A DNA stretch of 5,804 nucleotides, from contig JAENXM010000116.1 of assembly GCA_016649525.1 (NCBI GenBank), positions 1 through 5,804 of the forward strand, written 5' to 3'. The notes under the pieces are model-generated. The model saw only the letters and a list, made by a program, of their open reading frames with translations, was not told the DNA's origin and searched no databases. The position numbers and the translations under genes were made by a program. This stretch comes from Actinomycetota bacterium. GTDB taxonomy: Bacteria; Actinomycetota; Geothermincolia; Fen-727; Anoxymicrobiaceae. The first letter of the stretch is position 1; each line of letters begins with the position of its first letter. Shown piece after piece: positions 1-5,804 of the stretch.

Positions 1-1281
1 GTCGTTGCCGACCGCGTCGATCATCTCGAGGGTGCGCGGGCCGTTGCCGATCAGCACCGCCCCCCTTGCCGCGGGCCCCAGTTTCCCGTTCTCGATAAGG
101 TAGCCTTCCGAAACGGAGAAGACGTAGTCGCCCGTTACCGGGTCGACCTGCCCTCCGCCCATCTTGCGCGCGTACAGTCCGCGCTGTGTCGAGGCGATGA
201 TGTCTTCCGGGACCGTTTCGCCCGGCTTGATGTAGGTGTTGCTCATGCGGGGTACGGGGGAGAACCGGAAGGACTGCCTGCGCCCGTTCCCCGTGCTCTC
301 CCTGCCTTCTTTCATAGCCTCATGTCTTCCGTAGAGGTAGCCCTTAAGGATTCCTTCCTCTATCAACACGGTCTCGCCGGACGGAGTGCCTTCGTCGTCG
401 AAGTCATACGAGCCCCAGAGCGCGGGTATGGTAGGGTCGTCGGCGGCTGAGACAACCGTGTTCGCGACTCTCTCGCCGATTTTTCCGGCGTAAACGGAGG
501 CGCCCTTGTGGACGTGGTCGACCTCGAAGCCGTGCCCGCACGCCTCGTGCAGCAGCACGCCGCCGGTGCCCGAGTTGAGCACCACCGGCATTCTTCCTGT
601 CGGCGCGGGGCGTGCGTCGAGCATGGTCAGCGCGCGGCGCGCGGCCCTTTCGGCGACTTCCGCGGGGTCGGTGCTCCTGTAGAAATCGGGCCCGGACAGT
701 GAACCCGGCGCCTCCTGCCCCACCTGGATCACTCCGTTGCGGCTCGCCACGACCTGCACGATGAGCCTGGTCCGCTGGCACGTGCCCCGCCGGACCTCGC
801 CGAGGCTGTTGACCAGGAGCTCCTCTTCCCGGTATCCCATATGGACCGCCGTCACCTGCCGGATCTCTTTGCCCAGGCTCCGTGCGGACTCGTCGCATGC
901 CGAAAGGTGATCAGCCAGCTGTCTTATTTCCGCGGACCCTTCCCCGGGCCGGCAGACCGGTTGGGATCTACCTTTCCTCTCCGGGACCTGGACGTTCAAG
1001 GCCGTTCCACCGGATGCGTGCTTGAGTGCTTCGCGAGCCGCAAGCGCTGCGCGCGTCAGGTTGTCCCGGTCGACAAGGTCCGTGTGAGCGTATGCGGCGA
1101 GGTCGCCTCTTATGACCCTCACCCCTGCGCCCGAGTCGAGCCCCATGGATATATCATCTACCCTGCCGTCTTCAAACCTTATCTGCGTTATCGTGCGGCG
1201 CTGGAAGATGACGTCGGAGTATGCCCCCGCGTTTCCAAGCGCCTTCTCTGCAACATCCTGTGCAAGCCCGATATCCATCAT
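1..1281 (-). CDS. tldD: TldD family zinc metallopeptidase (partial, C-terminus off the left edge)
   Basis: The minus strand is open for 427 codons from ATG at 1281 to the window edge with no stop. The protein is a TldD/PmbA-family metallopeptidase; TldD normally pairs with PmbA (TldE) to degrade unfolded peptides and to mature peptides such as microcin B17 and CcdA. The zinc-binding HExxxH motif reads HEACGH at residues 245-250 (bases 532-549), close to the position in E. coli TldD. Near the right end of the readable protein, MGGGQVDPVTGDYVFSVSEG and then LIGNGPRTLEMIDAVGND match the conserved C-terminal half of the family. About 35-50 residues are missing compared with the usual 460-480. An in-frame ATG at 1335 would add 18 residues (MEKIGCASER...), but the 1281 start fits the family's N-terminus better; neither start has a good Shine-Dalgarno sequence. 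No PmbA partner lies in the window. The family call is firm; the TldD-versus-TldE-like subtype rests on the intact HExxxH, which TldE proteins lack. Confidence 0.93.
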   Translation of the reverse strand, partial: MMDIGLAQDVAEKALGNAGAYSDVIFQRRTITQIRFEDGRVDDISMGLDSGAGVRVIRGDLAAYAHTDLVDRDNLTRAALAAREALKHASGGTALNVQVPERKGRSQPVCRPGEGSAEIRQLADHLSACDESARSLGKEIRQVTAVHMGYREEELLVNSLGEVRRGTCQRTRLIVQVVASRNGVIQVGQEAPGSLSGPDFYRSTDPAEVAERAARRALTMLDARPAPTGRMPVVLNSGTGGVLLHEACGHGFEVDHVHKGASVYAGKIGERVANTVVSAADDPTIPALWGSYDFDDEGTPSGETVLIEEGILKGYLYGRHEAMKEGRESTGNGRRQSFRFSPVPRMSNTYIKPGETVPEDIIASTQRGLYARKMGGGQVDPVTGDYVFSVSEGYLIENGKLGPAARGAVLIGNGPRTLEMIDAVGND

Positions 1282-1351
1282 TTCGGTAATTGAGGCTAAT
1301 ACAAAGCGCTCCGAGGCGCAACCAATTTTTTCCATTCCCGCGGATGACAGG

Positions 1352-1390
1352 ATTGTGCAACAATGGTGCCAGGCACCGATGTTGCACAAT
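1352..1390. repeat. 39-nt palindromic element (REP/MITE-like hairpin)
   Basis: This is an almost perfect inverted repeat centred on base 1371. The outer arms ATTGTGCAAC (1352-1361) and GTTGCACAAT (1381-1390) are exact complements, extended by the pair A1362/T1380. After one mismatch and a T-G pair, the inner arms GGTGCC (1365-1370) and GGCACC (1372-1377) pair around a single A. It lies between two divergent genes, just upstream of the tldD start, and has no run of T after it, so it does not look like an intrinsic terminator. The compact two-part palindrome and the GGACCTGACCCC tail at 1401-1412 resemble extragenic repeats that I associate from memory with REP-associated (Y1) transposases; that link is not shown here. 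An operator for a dimeric regulator is the main alternative. Confidence 0.75.
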
Positions 1391-1422
1391 TCATGATTCA
1401 GGACCTGACCCCATCTGACATC

Positions 1423-1431
1423 TGATATATT
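1423..1431 (+). promoter_or_regulatory. Possible extended -10 promoter for the oxidoreductase gene
   Basis: The sequence TGATATATT (1423-1431) fits an extended -10 element, TGn followed by TATATT, in the AT-richest part of this intergenic region. It is 37 bases upstream of the ATG at 1468. No clear -35 hexamer sits at the expected distance, as extended -10 promoters allow. A short tandem ATCTGA repeat (1413-1418, 1420-1425) overlaps it. This is pattern matching only. Confidence 0.25.
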
Positions 1432-1467
1432 TAGCGGCGTGGTCCATGGTTGGCCTCTGGTCGAGCG

Positions 1468-3075
1468 ATGCGGGGGGAAATGGCTGAACGGCGTGTGCCG
1501 GCGAGTGATGCGCCGGCGATCGGGGAGCACTATGACGCGGTCGTGATAGGCGCCGGGATAGGTGGACTCACTTGCGCCGCCCTTCTCGCCAAGGAGGGGC
1601 TTGACGTTCTCCTGGTCGAAAGGCAGGCGAGGCCCGGTGGCTATTTGAACGCCATCAGGAGGAGGGGTTATTCCTTCCAGGGCCCCTACCTGATGAGTGG
1701 TTGCGGTCCTGACGGGGGGATAGCCAGGGTCGTAGACTACCTTGGCCTGAAGACAGAGTTCAAGAAGGTCGAGCCGTTTCATCGTTACATATATCCCGAC
1801 CACGACATAACGGTATCCAGCGACGTCGAGGCTTACAAGGAGATCCTCAAAGAGAACTTCCAGCCCCAGACCACTAACATCAACCACTTCTTCAACGCGC
1901 TCGAGAGCATCTACAAAGGGATGGACATACGGATGCTGCACCGGCCCCTGGGAACGGGGTCGGCCCTTCGCCGCGTAGCCTATCCGGCGCTTTTCCCCCG
2001 TACGACCCGGCACCTCATGAGCGGAACCACCTACGGAGGTCTGCTCGATTCCTATTTCACCAACGACAGACTCAAGGCGGTGCTGGCCACACCGTGGCCT
2101 TCACTCGGCTCGCCGCCGTGGGAGCTTTCGGCACTCGGTATGACAGGTCTGCTGGCCGGCTATTTCAAAGGCGCCTATGTTCCTGTCGGGGGATTCCAGT
2201 CACTCGCGAACGACTTCGCGGAGTCTTTCGTCGAGAACGGGGGCACCCTGTTGCTGGGACACGAGGTGACGAAAGTGATAACCGGGCAGGGGATGGTCAC
2301 GGGGGCCTTGATACACCCGGGCGAGAGGGTTACAACGAGCGCGGTGGTCAGCGACGCTGATACGAAGCTGACCTTCCTGGAACTCGTGGAGGAAGAAAAC
2401 TTCACCCGCGCGTTCCTGGACCGCGTCCAGGGGTGCCGCATGTCGGCGTCCGGTTTAGCGATACACCTCGGGATAGGCAAGAGAGTAGATGATGATGGGC
2501 TTTCCTGTGGCTGCATATTCGTGCAGCCGTCCTATGATCACAGGGAGATGCTCGAAGAAATCAGCGTAACGGACCGGCATCCGGACCCCGCCAAGCTCCG
2601 CTGGATGGTAGCGGTCCACTCGATGCAGGACCCCTCGCTCGCCCCCGAGGGTAAGTCCTGCCTGGAGATCCTGGTCCCCTCGGTGCCGCACGACTTCAAG
2701 CAGAATTGGAACGTCGGGGAAGGCGGTCGGCTTGGGGAGAGGTACCGACGCACCAAGGAAAGTTATGCCGAGGTGGTGATCGAGGCTGTACGGTCGGCCT
2801 TCCCCAAGATCGTCGAAAACGTGGAAACCTACAGCATCTCCACTCCCGTGACCTATCAGCGCTACTCGATGGCGTCCGATGGCTGCTGGTATGACTGCGC
2901 GCCCATCCCGGAGCAGTCGTTCAACCGGAGCCTCGGCCCGGCAGCGGGCGTGCGCGGACTTTTCCTCACCGGCTCGAAGTCGGTTCTCGGCGGCGGGATA
3001 TACGGAGCGGTGATGGGTGGAGCGCTGGTGGCCAACAGAGTTCTGAAGGGCAAGCTCGGAACCGCCATTTTCTGA
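1468..3075 (+). CDS. CrtI/phytoene dehydrogenase-like FAD-dependent oxidoreductase
   Basis: This encodes 535 residues from ATG 1468, ending with TGA at 3073-3075. It belongs to the broad phytoene-desaturase/CrtISO/retinol-saturase group of FAD-dependent amine-oxidase-fold enzymes. The N-terminal dinucleotide-binding motif GAGIGG is at residues 28-33, followed by the ribose-binding acidic residue in VER (E51) and PGG at 56-58. A PVGGFQSLANDF segment near 239, which in the family precedes an 'xxGG' strand, is followed by VVSDAD. The C-terminal flavin-contacting signature LFLTGSKSVLGGGIYGA begins near residue 499. Length is typical of the family. The substrate cannot be read from the sequence: there is no phytoene synthase or other carotenoid gene nearby, so carotenoid, retinoid-like or lipid substrates are all possible. 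The start is uncertain. ATG 1468, ATG 1480 (GGGGGG only two bases before it) and TTG 1450 are all in frame, and none has a well-spaced Shine-Dalgarno. The gene is divergent from tldD and convergent with the signal peptidase gene. Confidence 0.9.
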   Translation: MRGEMAERRVPASDAPAIGEHYDAVVIGAGIGGLTCAALLAKEGLDVLLVERQARPGGYLNAIRRRGYSFQGPYLMSGCGPDGGIARVVDYLGLKTEFKKVEPFHRYIYPDHDITVSSDVEAYKEILKENFQPQTTNINHFFNALESIYKGMDIRMLHRPLGTGSALRRVAYPALFPRTTRHLMSGTTYGGLLDSYFTNDRLKAVLATPWPSLGSPPWELSALGMTGLLAGYFKGAYVPVGGFQSLANDFAESFVENGGTLLLGHEVTKVITGQGMVTGALIHPGERVTTSAVVSDADTKLTFLELVEEENFTRAFLDRVQGCRMSASGLAIHLGIGKRVDDDGLSCGCIFVQPSYDHREMLEEISVTDRHPDPAKLRWMVAVHSMQDPSLAPEGKSCLEILVPSVPHDFKQNWNVGEGGRLGERYRRTKESYAEVVIEAVRSAFPKIVENVETYSISTPVTYQRYSMASDGCWYDCAPIPEQSFNRSLGPAAGVRGLFLTGSKSVLGGGIYGAVMGGALVANRVLKGKLGTAIF

Positions 3076-3099
3076 CCTGCGCTGGCTGCCCCGGGTAAG

Positions 3100-3129
3100 A
3101 AAAACCGCCGGTGGTGTCACACCGGCGGT
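3100..3129 (-). terminator. Intrinsic terminator of the signal peptidase gene, between convergent genes
   Basis: A 10-bp GC-rich stem, ACCGCCGGTG (3104-3113) with CACCGGCGGT (3120-3129), closes a six-base loop. On the minus strand the hairpin is followed by TTTTTCTT (the complement of the A-rich stretch at 3097-3104), the classic layout of a Rho-independent terminator. It lies 33 bases past the stop codon of the signal peptidase gene. On the plus strand only a poor T-run follows, so any stop for the oxidoreductase transcript would be weaker, although the hairpin lies 28 bases after that gene's stop. Confidence 0.85.
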
Positions 3130-3162
3130 GTTCTGAACAAGGCCGCTGCCCCGCGGCTCTGG

Positions 3163-3714
3163 TCATTGCGCTGTGGCCTGCGGTGAAAACACCCGCCTGC
3201 GGGTCCTTGCGCGGGAAGTCTTCTCCACTAAAGCCTGCATAAAAATCAGCAGCAACGATAGAGCCGCGGGGATCGCGGCACAGGACAGGTATCCCCCTGG
3301 CGATGCCAGGAAACTAAGGAGGACCCCGAAGCTCGGTAGCTTTACCGCGACGCCTCCGACGATGTCACCGGAGTACGTCTTGATGGGGTCGGGTACCGGG
3401 TTGTGGTCACCCTTGGTGGTGAAGAGCCGGGTGGGGCCGGCTTCCTCAATGGCCAGGACGCGGTGGATCACGAACTGGCCTGTGTCCTCGGGGTCCCGAA
3501 AAATGATTACCTGTCCAACCTTCACTTCCTTCAGGACAACGGCGTCACCCGTTTTGAACTGCGGCGCCATTGAATCGCTCTGGATGACGTGGAAAGGTGC
3601 GAGGCAATACTGGACTATTATCAGAAGCAAACGGAACATGGCGAAAGCTATCAAGAACATAGAGATATATCCTATGATTCTGGCCGCCGGCCTTTGGACC
3701 CGCTCCTCATCCAT
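3163..3714 (-). CDS. Signal peptidase I, SipW/ER-type
   Basis: This encodes 183 residues starting at ATG 3714; GGG in GGGCTGGGAAAAATG gives a modest ribosome-binding site. The product is a membrane-bound S26B-type signal peptidase that removes signal peptides from exported proteins. A hydrophobic segment at about 12-37 should anchor the N-terminus and is followed directly by the catalytic-serine motif SDSMAP, with S48 as nucleophile. GQVIIFRDP at 67-75 and VIHRVL at 82-87 follow; H84 stands where typical bacterial signal peptidases have the general-base lysine, which defines the archaeal/eukaryotic/SipW subtype. KGDHNPVPDP at 101-110 supplies the conserved aspartates. A second hydrophobic stretch at about 127-160 is probably a C-terminal membrane segment, followed by a basic tail (RARTRRR). 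SipW enzymes in Firmicutes often sit beside TasA/CalY-like fibre proteins, but no such substrate gene is present here and the gene appears monocistronic. Confidence 0.93.
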   Translation of the reverse strand: MDEERVQRPAARIIGYISMFLIAFAMFRLLLIIVQYCLAPFHVIQSDSMAPQFKTGDAVVLKEVKVGQVIIFRDPEDTGQFVIHRVLAIEEAGPTRLFTTKGDHNPVPDPIKTYSGDIVGGVAVKLPSFGVLLSFLASPGGYLSCAAIPAALSLLLIFMQALVEKTSRARTRRRVFSPQATAQ

Positions 3715-3931
3715 TTTTCCCAGCCCCGTCTTTCGAGGAAATTGCTTACGCTCATTTCATCGGTGAGCCCGGGCAGTAACAGCATCCCCCTGATGGGTGA
3801 TATGGATTGGCCGTTCGGGTGGTTCTGGCGCCTTTTGGAGCAGTGCGGCTTGGGGCTGAGCCCCGTCAGGGGTTTTCGCAAGAGCCAAGGCCCTTCAACG
3901 CAAACAAGAGGACATCTGTGAGGGTAACGAC

Positions 3932-3963
3932 CGCTGGAAAAACTGACGGACCGTTTCCCAGCG
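3932..3963. repeat. Inverted repeat able to form a hairpin
   Basis: CGCTGG (3932-3937) pairs with CCAGCG (3958-3963), and AAAC (3940-3943) pairs with GTTT (3953-3956) across a small internal loop, leaving a nine-base apical loop TGACGGACC. It lies in the gene-free stretch and is followed by a second small hairpin, CGGT-TGC-ACCG. There is no T-tract, so it is not a standard terminator. It could be part of a structured RNA or simply a chance pairing. Confidence 0.35.
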
Positions 3964-4169
3964 AGTTGACGGTTGCACCGAAGGCCCTCAAGGCTAAACT
4001 TAAAAGCTTCCGGCCCAACCACGGGTCTTCCAGCTGAAAAGGAAGGAGATGTCCGACTGCCTTGCTGAATTATTAATCTGAAAGGGATTTATGAGTGCTC
4101 TGCGACTTTCCAGGAAGGAAGCCAAGTGAAGAATGTCGGTTATTTTCTAAGTAACGGTGCCGATCAGGT

Positions 4170-4206
4170 GGTCAGGTTTTCTGATGTCCGTTTCCGATGC
4201 CTGGCA
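4170..4206 (+). repeat. Possible decayed second copy of the palindromic repeat
   Basis: GGTCAGGT (4170-4177) followed 17 bases later by CGATGCCTGGCA (4195-4206) mirrors the reverse complement of the 1352-1412 element, where GGTCAGGT is followed 23 bases later by TCGGTGCCTGGCACC. Order and orientation agree, but the outer TTGTGCAAC arms are absent and the spacing differs. Relatedness is inferred from two short matches and could be chance. Confidence 0.25.
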
Positions 4207-4235
4207 AGGAATAAGATATCTCATTTAACTAAAAA

Positions 4236-5804
4236 ATGAATACGGTAAGTAAGGATAGAGAGAGTAGCATATTCTTTTTCTACAAATCGAAAGCGCTGGA
4301 AGCTGCCAGTGATGGACGCCAAGAAGAAGCCCTCCGCTATGCTTACGAAGCTGCCAGAATGGCGTTTTTATCTGGTCTTGGTCTGAAGGAATCGATTCTG
4401 TTCGACTTTGAGCTTGACAATATGCTTTCCAATCTCGGTCTTGTAATGAGAGAGCAATGCGGATCGGCGGGGAAAGCGTTCACGGACGGTAAATCGATTG
4501 GATTCATTGCGAGTGAGCTATGGGACATTGGGGGGCATTGTGAGGCTCTCCTGCAGTGGGCTGGTTGCCTGAGAAACCAGTTCGACAAGCAGTATTTGTA
4601 CTTAACGAACGTATCCGGCGTACCGCCGGACTTTGTTAACCTTGAAAGGTCTCTCAGGGGGCTGGGGGTTGAAATCTCTTGCCTGCCTTACTGGGGACCT
4701 TATTGCAGGAGGGCGGGCCTGCTCGCAGAACAGATTCAAAGAGACTCTCCCCGTTTTCTTGCTCTTTTTATTCACCCGCAGGACGTGATAACCATTAGCG
4801 CGCTTTCCAGTCTGGAAAGAAAGCCGACTACGCTTTTATTCAACCATACTGATCGGAACTTCTGGTTGGGCCGGAACGTAATAGATTATCTGGTCGATTG
4901 GAGAAAAGCAGGAGCCGATTTCTCTGCGAGGAACAGGAGGATATTCAATTCATGTGTAATACCGCTTACGACTGATATCAAACCCAGGTATACTGCCAAC
5001 GGCTTTTTGGGAATACCGGATGATAGCACAATATCGTTATCCGTAGGGTACTTTTACAAGATTACGTGTGACGATGACTACGACTATTTCGGAACAATTG
5101 AGAGGCTCCTCGCCCGATACCCTAATCATTATCACCTCCTTGTTACTAACGAGTCCCGAAAGGGAGAAATCAACTCCTATCTTGGCGCAGACGAAGCGAT
5201 CCGGAGGAGGTTCATCGTTAATGGCCTCCAGGCCGACTTGACACCATACTATGGCGCCGCGGATTTTGTTATTGAGACATTTCCAAATATTGGGGGGACA
5301 ATTCGAACTGAGGCGATGGCTTGCGCCAAACCGATAGTGACTTTTAGGAACAAGAAAATGGCCATGCTTTCGGAAACCGATGCGCTTGATTCTTCTTATC
5401 AATACGTTTGCGAGACTGAAGAAGAGGTTATCGAGAATAGCTCGATGTTTATCGAAAACCCGGCGTTACGGACTGAAGTGGGGGAAAAGCTCCATAAAAG
5501 ATATCTCGATTGTTTCTCGCCTGAAAGGACCAGGGAGCGGCTCAATAGTATTTTCGCAGGCAGAAAAGAGCCCTCAGTCGTTGAGCCGGTTGTGAAGTAC
5601 AAAATAGGAGATCTTGTCAAAGGAGAGCACCTGATCTATGAGATACTCGAAATCGGTGATAATCACCAGGTCTATCTTGCCTACTCTCGGGATGCCCGGA
5701 TACCCCTTCTGTTGAAAGTCATGGACAAGAAGCAGGCTGACTTAATAAAAGGAAAGGGGGATTTGGTTTCGCGTATCGGGAAATGGACCGAAATAAGTCC
5801 CCAC
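4236..5804 (+). CDS. GT-B glycosyltransferase fused to a kinase-like N-lobe (partial, runs off the right edge)
   Basis: An open frame of 523 codons runs from ATG 4236 to the window end with no stop. A TAA two codons upstream (4230-4232) rules out an earlier start; no Shine-Dalgarno precedes the ATG. Residues 13-75 are helical and may be one or two TPR-like units (EALRYAYEAARMAF). Residues 87-120 hold IGGHCEALLQWAG, a GGH loop after a first beta strand as in GT-B enzymes. NHTDRNFWLGRNVIDY (203-218) resembles the HxDHxFWLG signature seen in some family 4-type glycosyltransferases, with R in place of the second H. The nucleotide-sugar half follows: SVGYFYKI at 269-276, then ETFPNIGGTIRTEAMACAKP (347-366), matching the ExxxxxxxE-type motif. 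From about 453, KYKIGDLVKGEHLIYEIL, VYLAY and LLLKV (K494) resemble the start of a Ser/Thr-kinase domain with a degenerate glycine loop (IGDNHQV). The readable part ends at KWTEISPH. Sugar donor and acceptor are unknown. The GT call is fairly firm; the kinase-like call is tentative. G+C is lower than in the other genes, suggesting transfer. Confidence 0.8.
   Translation, partial: MNTVSKDRESSIFFFYKSKALEAASDGRQEEALRYAYEAARMAFLSGLGLKESILFDFELDNMLSNLGLVMREQCGSAGKAFTDGKSIGFIASELWDIGGHCEALLQWAGCLRNQFDKQYLYLTNVSGVPPDFVNLERSLRGLGVEISCLPYWGPYCRRAGLLAEQIQRDSPRFLALFIHPQDVITISALSSLERKPTTLLFNHTDRNFWLGRNVIDYLVDWRKAGADFSARNRRIFNSCVIPLTTDIKPRYTANGFLGIPDDSTISLSVGYFYKITCDDDYDYFGTIERLLARYPNHYHLLVTNESRKGEINSYLGADEAIRRRFIVNGLQADLTPYYGAADFVIETFPNIGGTIRTEAMACAKPIVTFRNKKMAMLSETDALDSSYQYVCETEEEVIENSSMFIENPALRTEVGEKLHKRYLDCFSPERTRERLNSIFAGRKEPSVVEPVVKYKIGDLVKGEHLIYEILEIGDNHQVYLAYSRDARIPLLLKVMDKKQADLIKGKGDLVSRIGKWTEISPH

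Larger units (their letters stand above)
3715..4235. other. Long intergenic region without a convincing gene
   Basis: This 521-base gap separates two divergent genes. Open frames exist on both strands, but none has a good start, ribosome site or recognisable domain. The most protein-like reading is on the minus strand, open from 4069 to a TGA at 3866-3868, with no ATG; it includes LLSLALRAFGATVNSLGNGP. A plus-strand frame (3807-4037) overlaps the same bases, and both cannot readily be real. Several short inverted repeats occur: GGGGC/GCCCC at 3852-3864, CGCTGG/CCAGCG at 3932-3963, and CGGT/ACCG near 3970-3980. From about 4045 onward the sequence becomes AT-rich. Possible contents are a gene remnant, a structured RNA, and the promoter regions of the two flanking genes. 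I cannot identify any of these with confidence. Confidence 0.5.

Noticed and set aside
404..898. Minus-strand open frame of 164 codons inside the tldD region
   Set aside because: It overlaps the clearly homologous TldD frame on the same strand in another register and reads as arginine/glycine-rich nonsense typical of GC-rich shadow frames.
841..1293. Plus-strand open frame of 150 codons opposite tldD
   Set aside because: It is antisense to a gene with recognisable family motifs and has no domain signal of its own.
2455..3120. Minus-strand open frame of 221 codons opposite the oxidoreductase
   Set aside because: It overlaps the terminator hairpin and the conserved C-terminal FAD region of the real gene, and the translation shows no recognisable motif.
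3173..3766. Plus-strand open frame of 197 codons opposite the signal peptidase
   Set aside because: It is the antisense shadow of a gene whose catalytic motifs are intact on the minus strand.
3852..3876. GGGGC/GCCCC hairpin followed by GGGG and TTTT, considered as a terminator or attenuator
   Set aside because: The stem next to the T-run is only four G-C pairs plus wobbles, the T-run is four bases, and no gene on that strand ends here.
3672..4022. Minus-strand open frame of 116 codons upstream of and overlapping the signal peptidase start
   Set aside because: It overlaps the beginning of the signal peptidase gene in another frame, is rich in Arg, Ser and Pro, and matches no family I know.
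5037..5402. Minus-strand open frame of 121 codons opposite the glycosyltransferase
   Set aside because: The plus-strand frame carries the conserved glycosyltransferase motifs through this interval; the antisense reading has none.

Overview
The window carries four genes of a bacterium whose identity the sequence does not settle. The first half is GC-rich (a sampled 60-base line inside the second gene is about 68% G+C) yet uses ATA and AGG codons freely. That combination, together with an ER/SipW-type signal peptidase, would suit an anaerobic Firmicute, a deep-branching actinobacterium or a deltaproteobacterium. No rRNA, tRNA or complete marker gene allows a firmer placement.

Layout. (1) Positions 1-1281, minus strand: most of a TldD-type metallopeptidase with its HExxxH motif; the last few dozen codons lie off the left edge. 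(2) Positions 1282-1467: a divergent intergenic region dominated by a near-perfect 39-nt palindrome (1352-1390) followed by a GGACCTGACCCC tail, which looks like a REP/MITE-type intergenic repeat. (3) Positions 1468-3075, plus strand: a complete CrtI/phytoene-dehydrogenase-like FAD oxidoreductase. (4) Positions 3104-3129: a strong hairpin whose T-tract serves the minus strand, between convergent genes. (5) Positions 3163-3714, minus strand: a complete SipW/ER-type signal peptidase I with a Ser/His active site. (6) Positions 3715-4235: about 520 bases with no convincing gene but several hairpins and a possible second, decayed copy of the repeat. (7) Position 4236 to the right edge, plus strand: a large, less GC-rich gene (about 48% in a sampled line) encoding a GT-B glycosyltransferase that runs without a stop into what looks like the N-lobe of a protein-kinase-like domain, cut off by the window end.

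The genes do not form one operon. The TldD and oxidoreductase genes are divergent, the oxidoreductase and signal peptidase genes converge on a terminator, and the glycosyltransferase gene diverges from the signal peptidase gene across a long, lower-GC gap. The first three look like ordinary single genes. The strongest candidate for something unusual is the glycosyltransferase/kinase-like fusion at the right edge, which probably belongs to an acquired segment continuing beyond the window. I did not find a convincing new defence or mobile system inside these bases.
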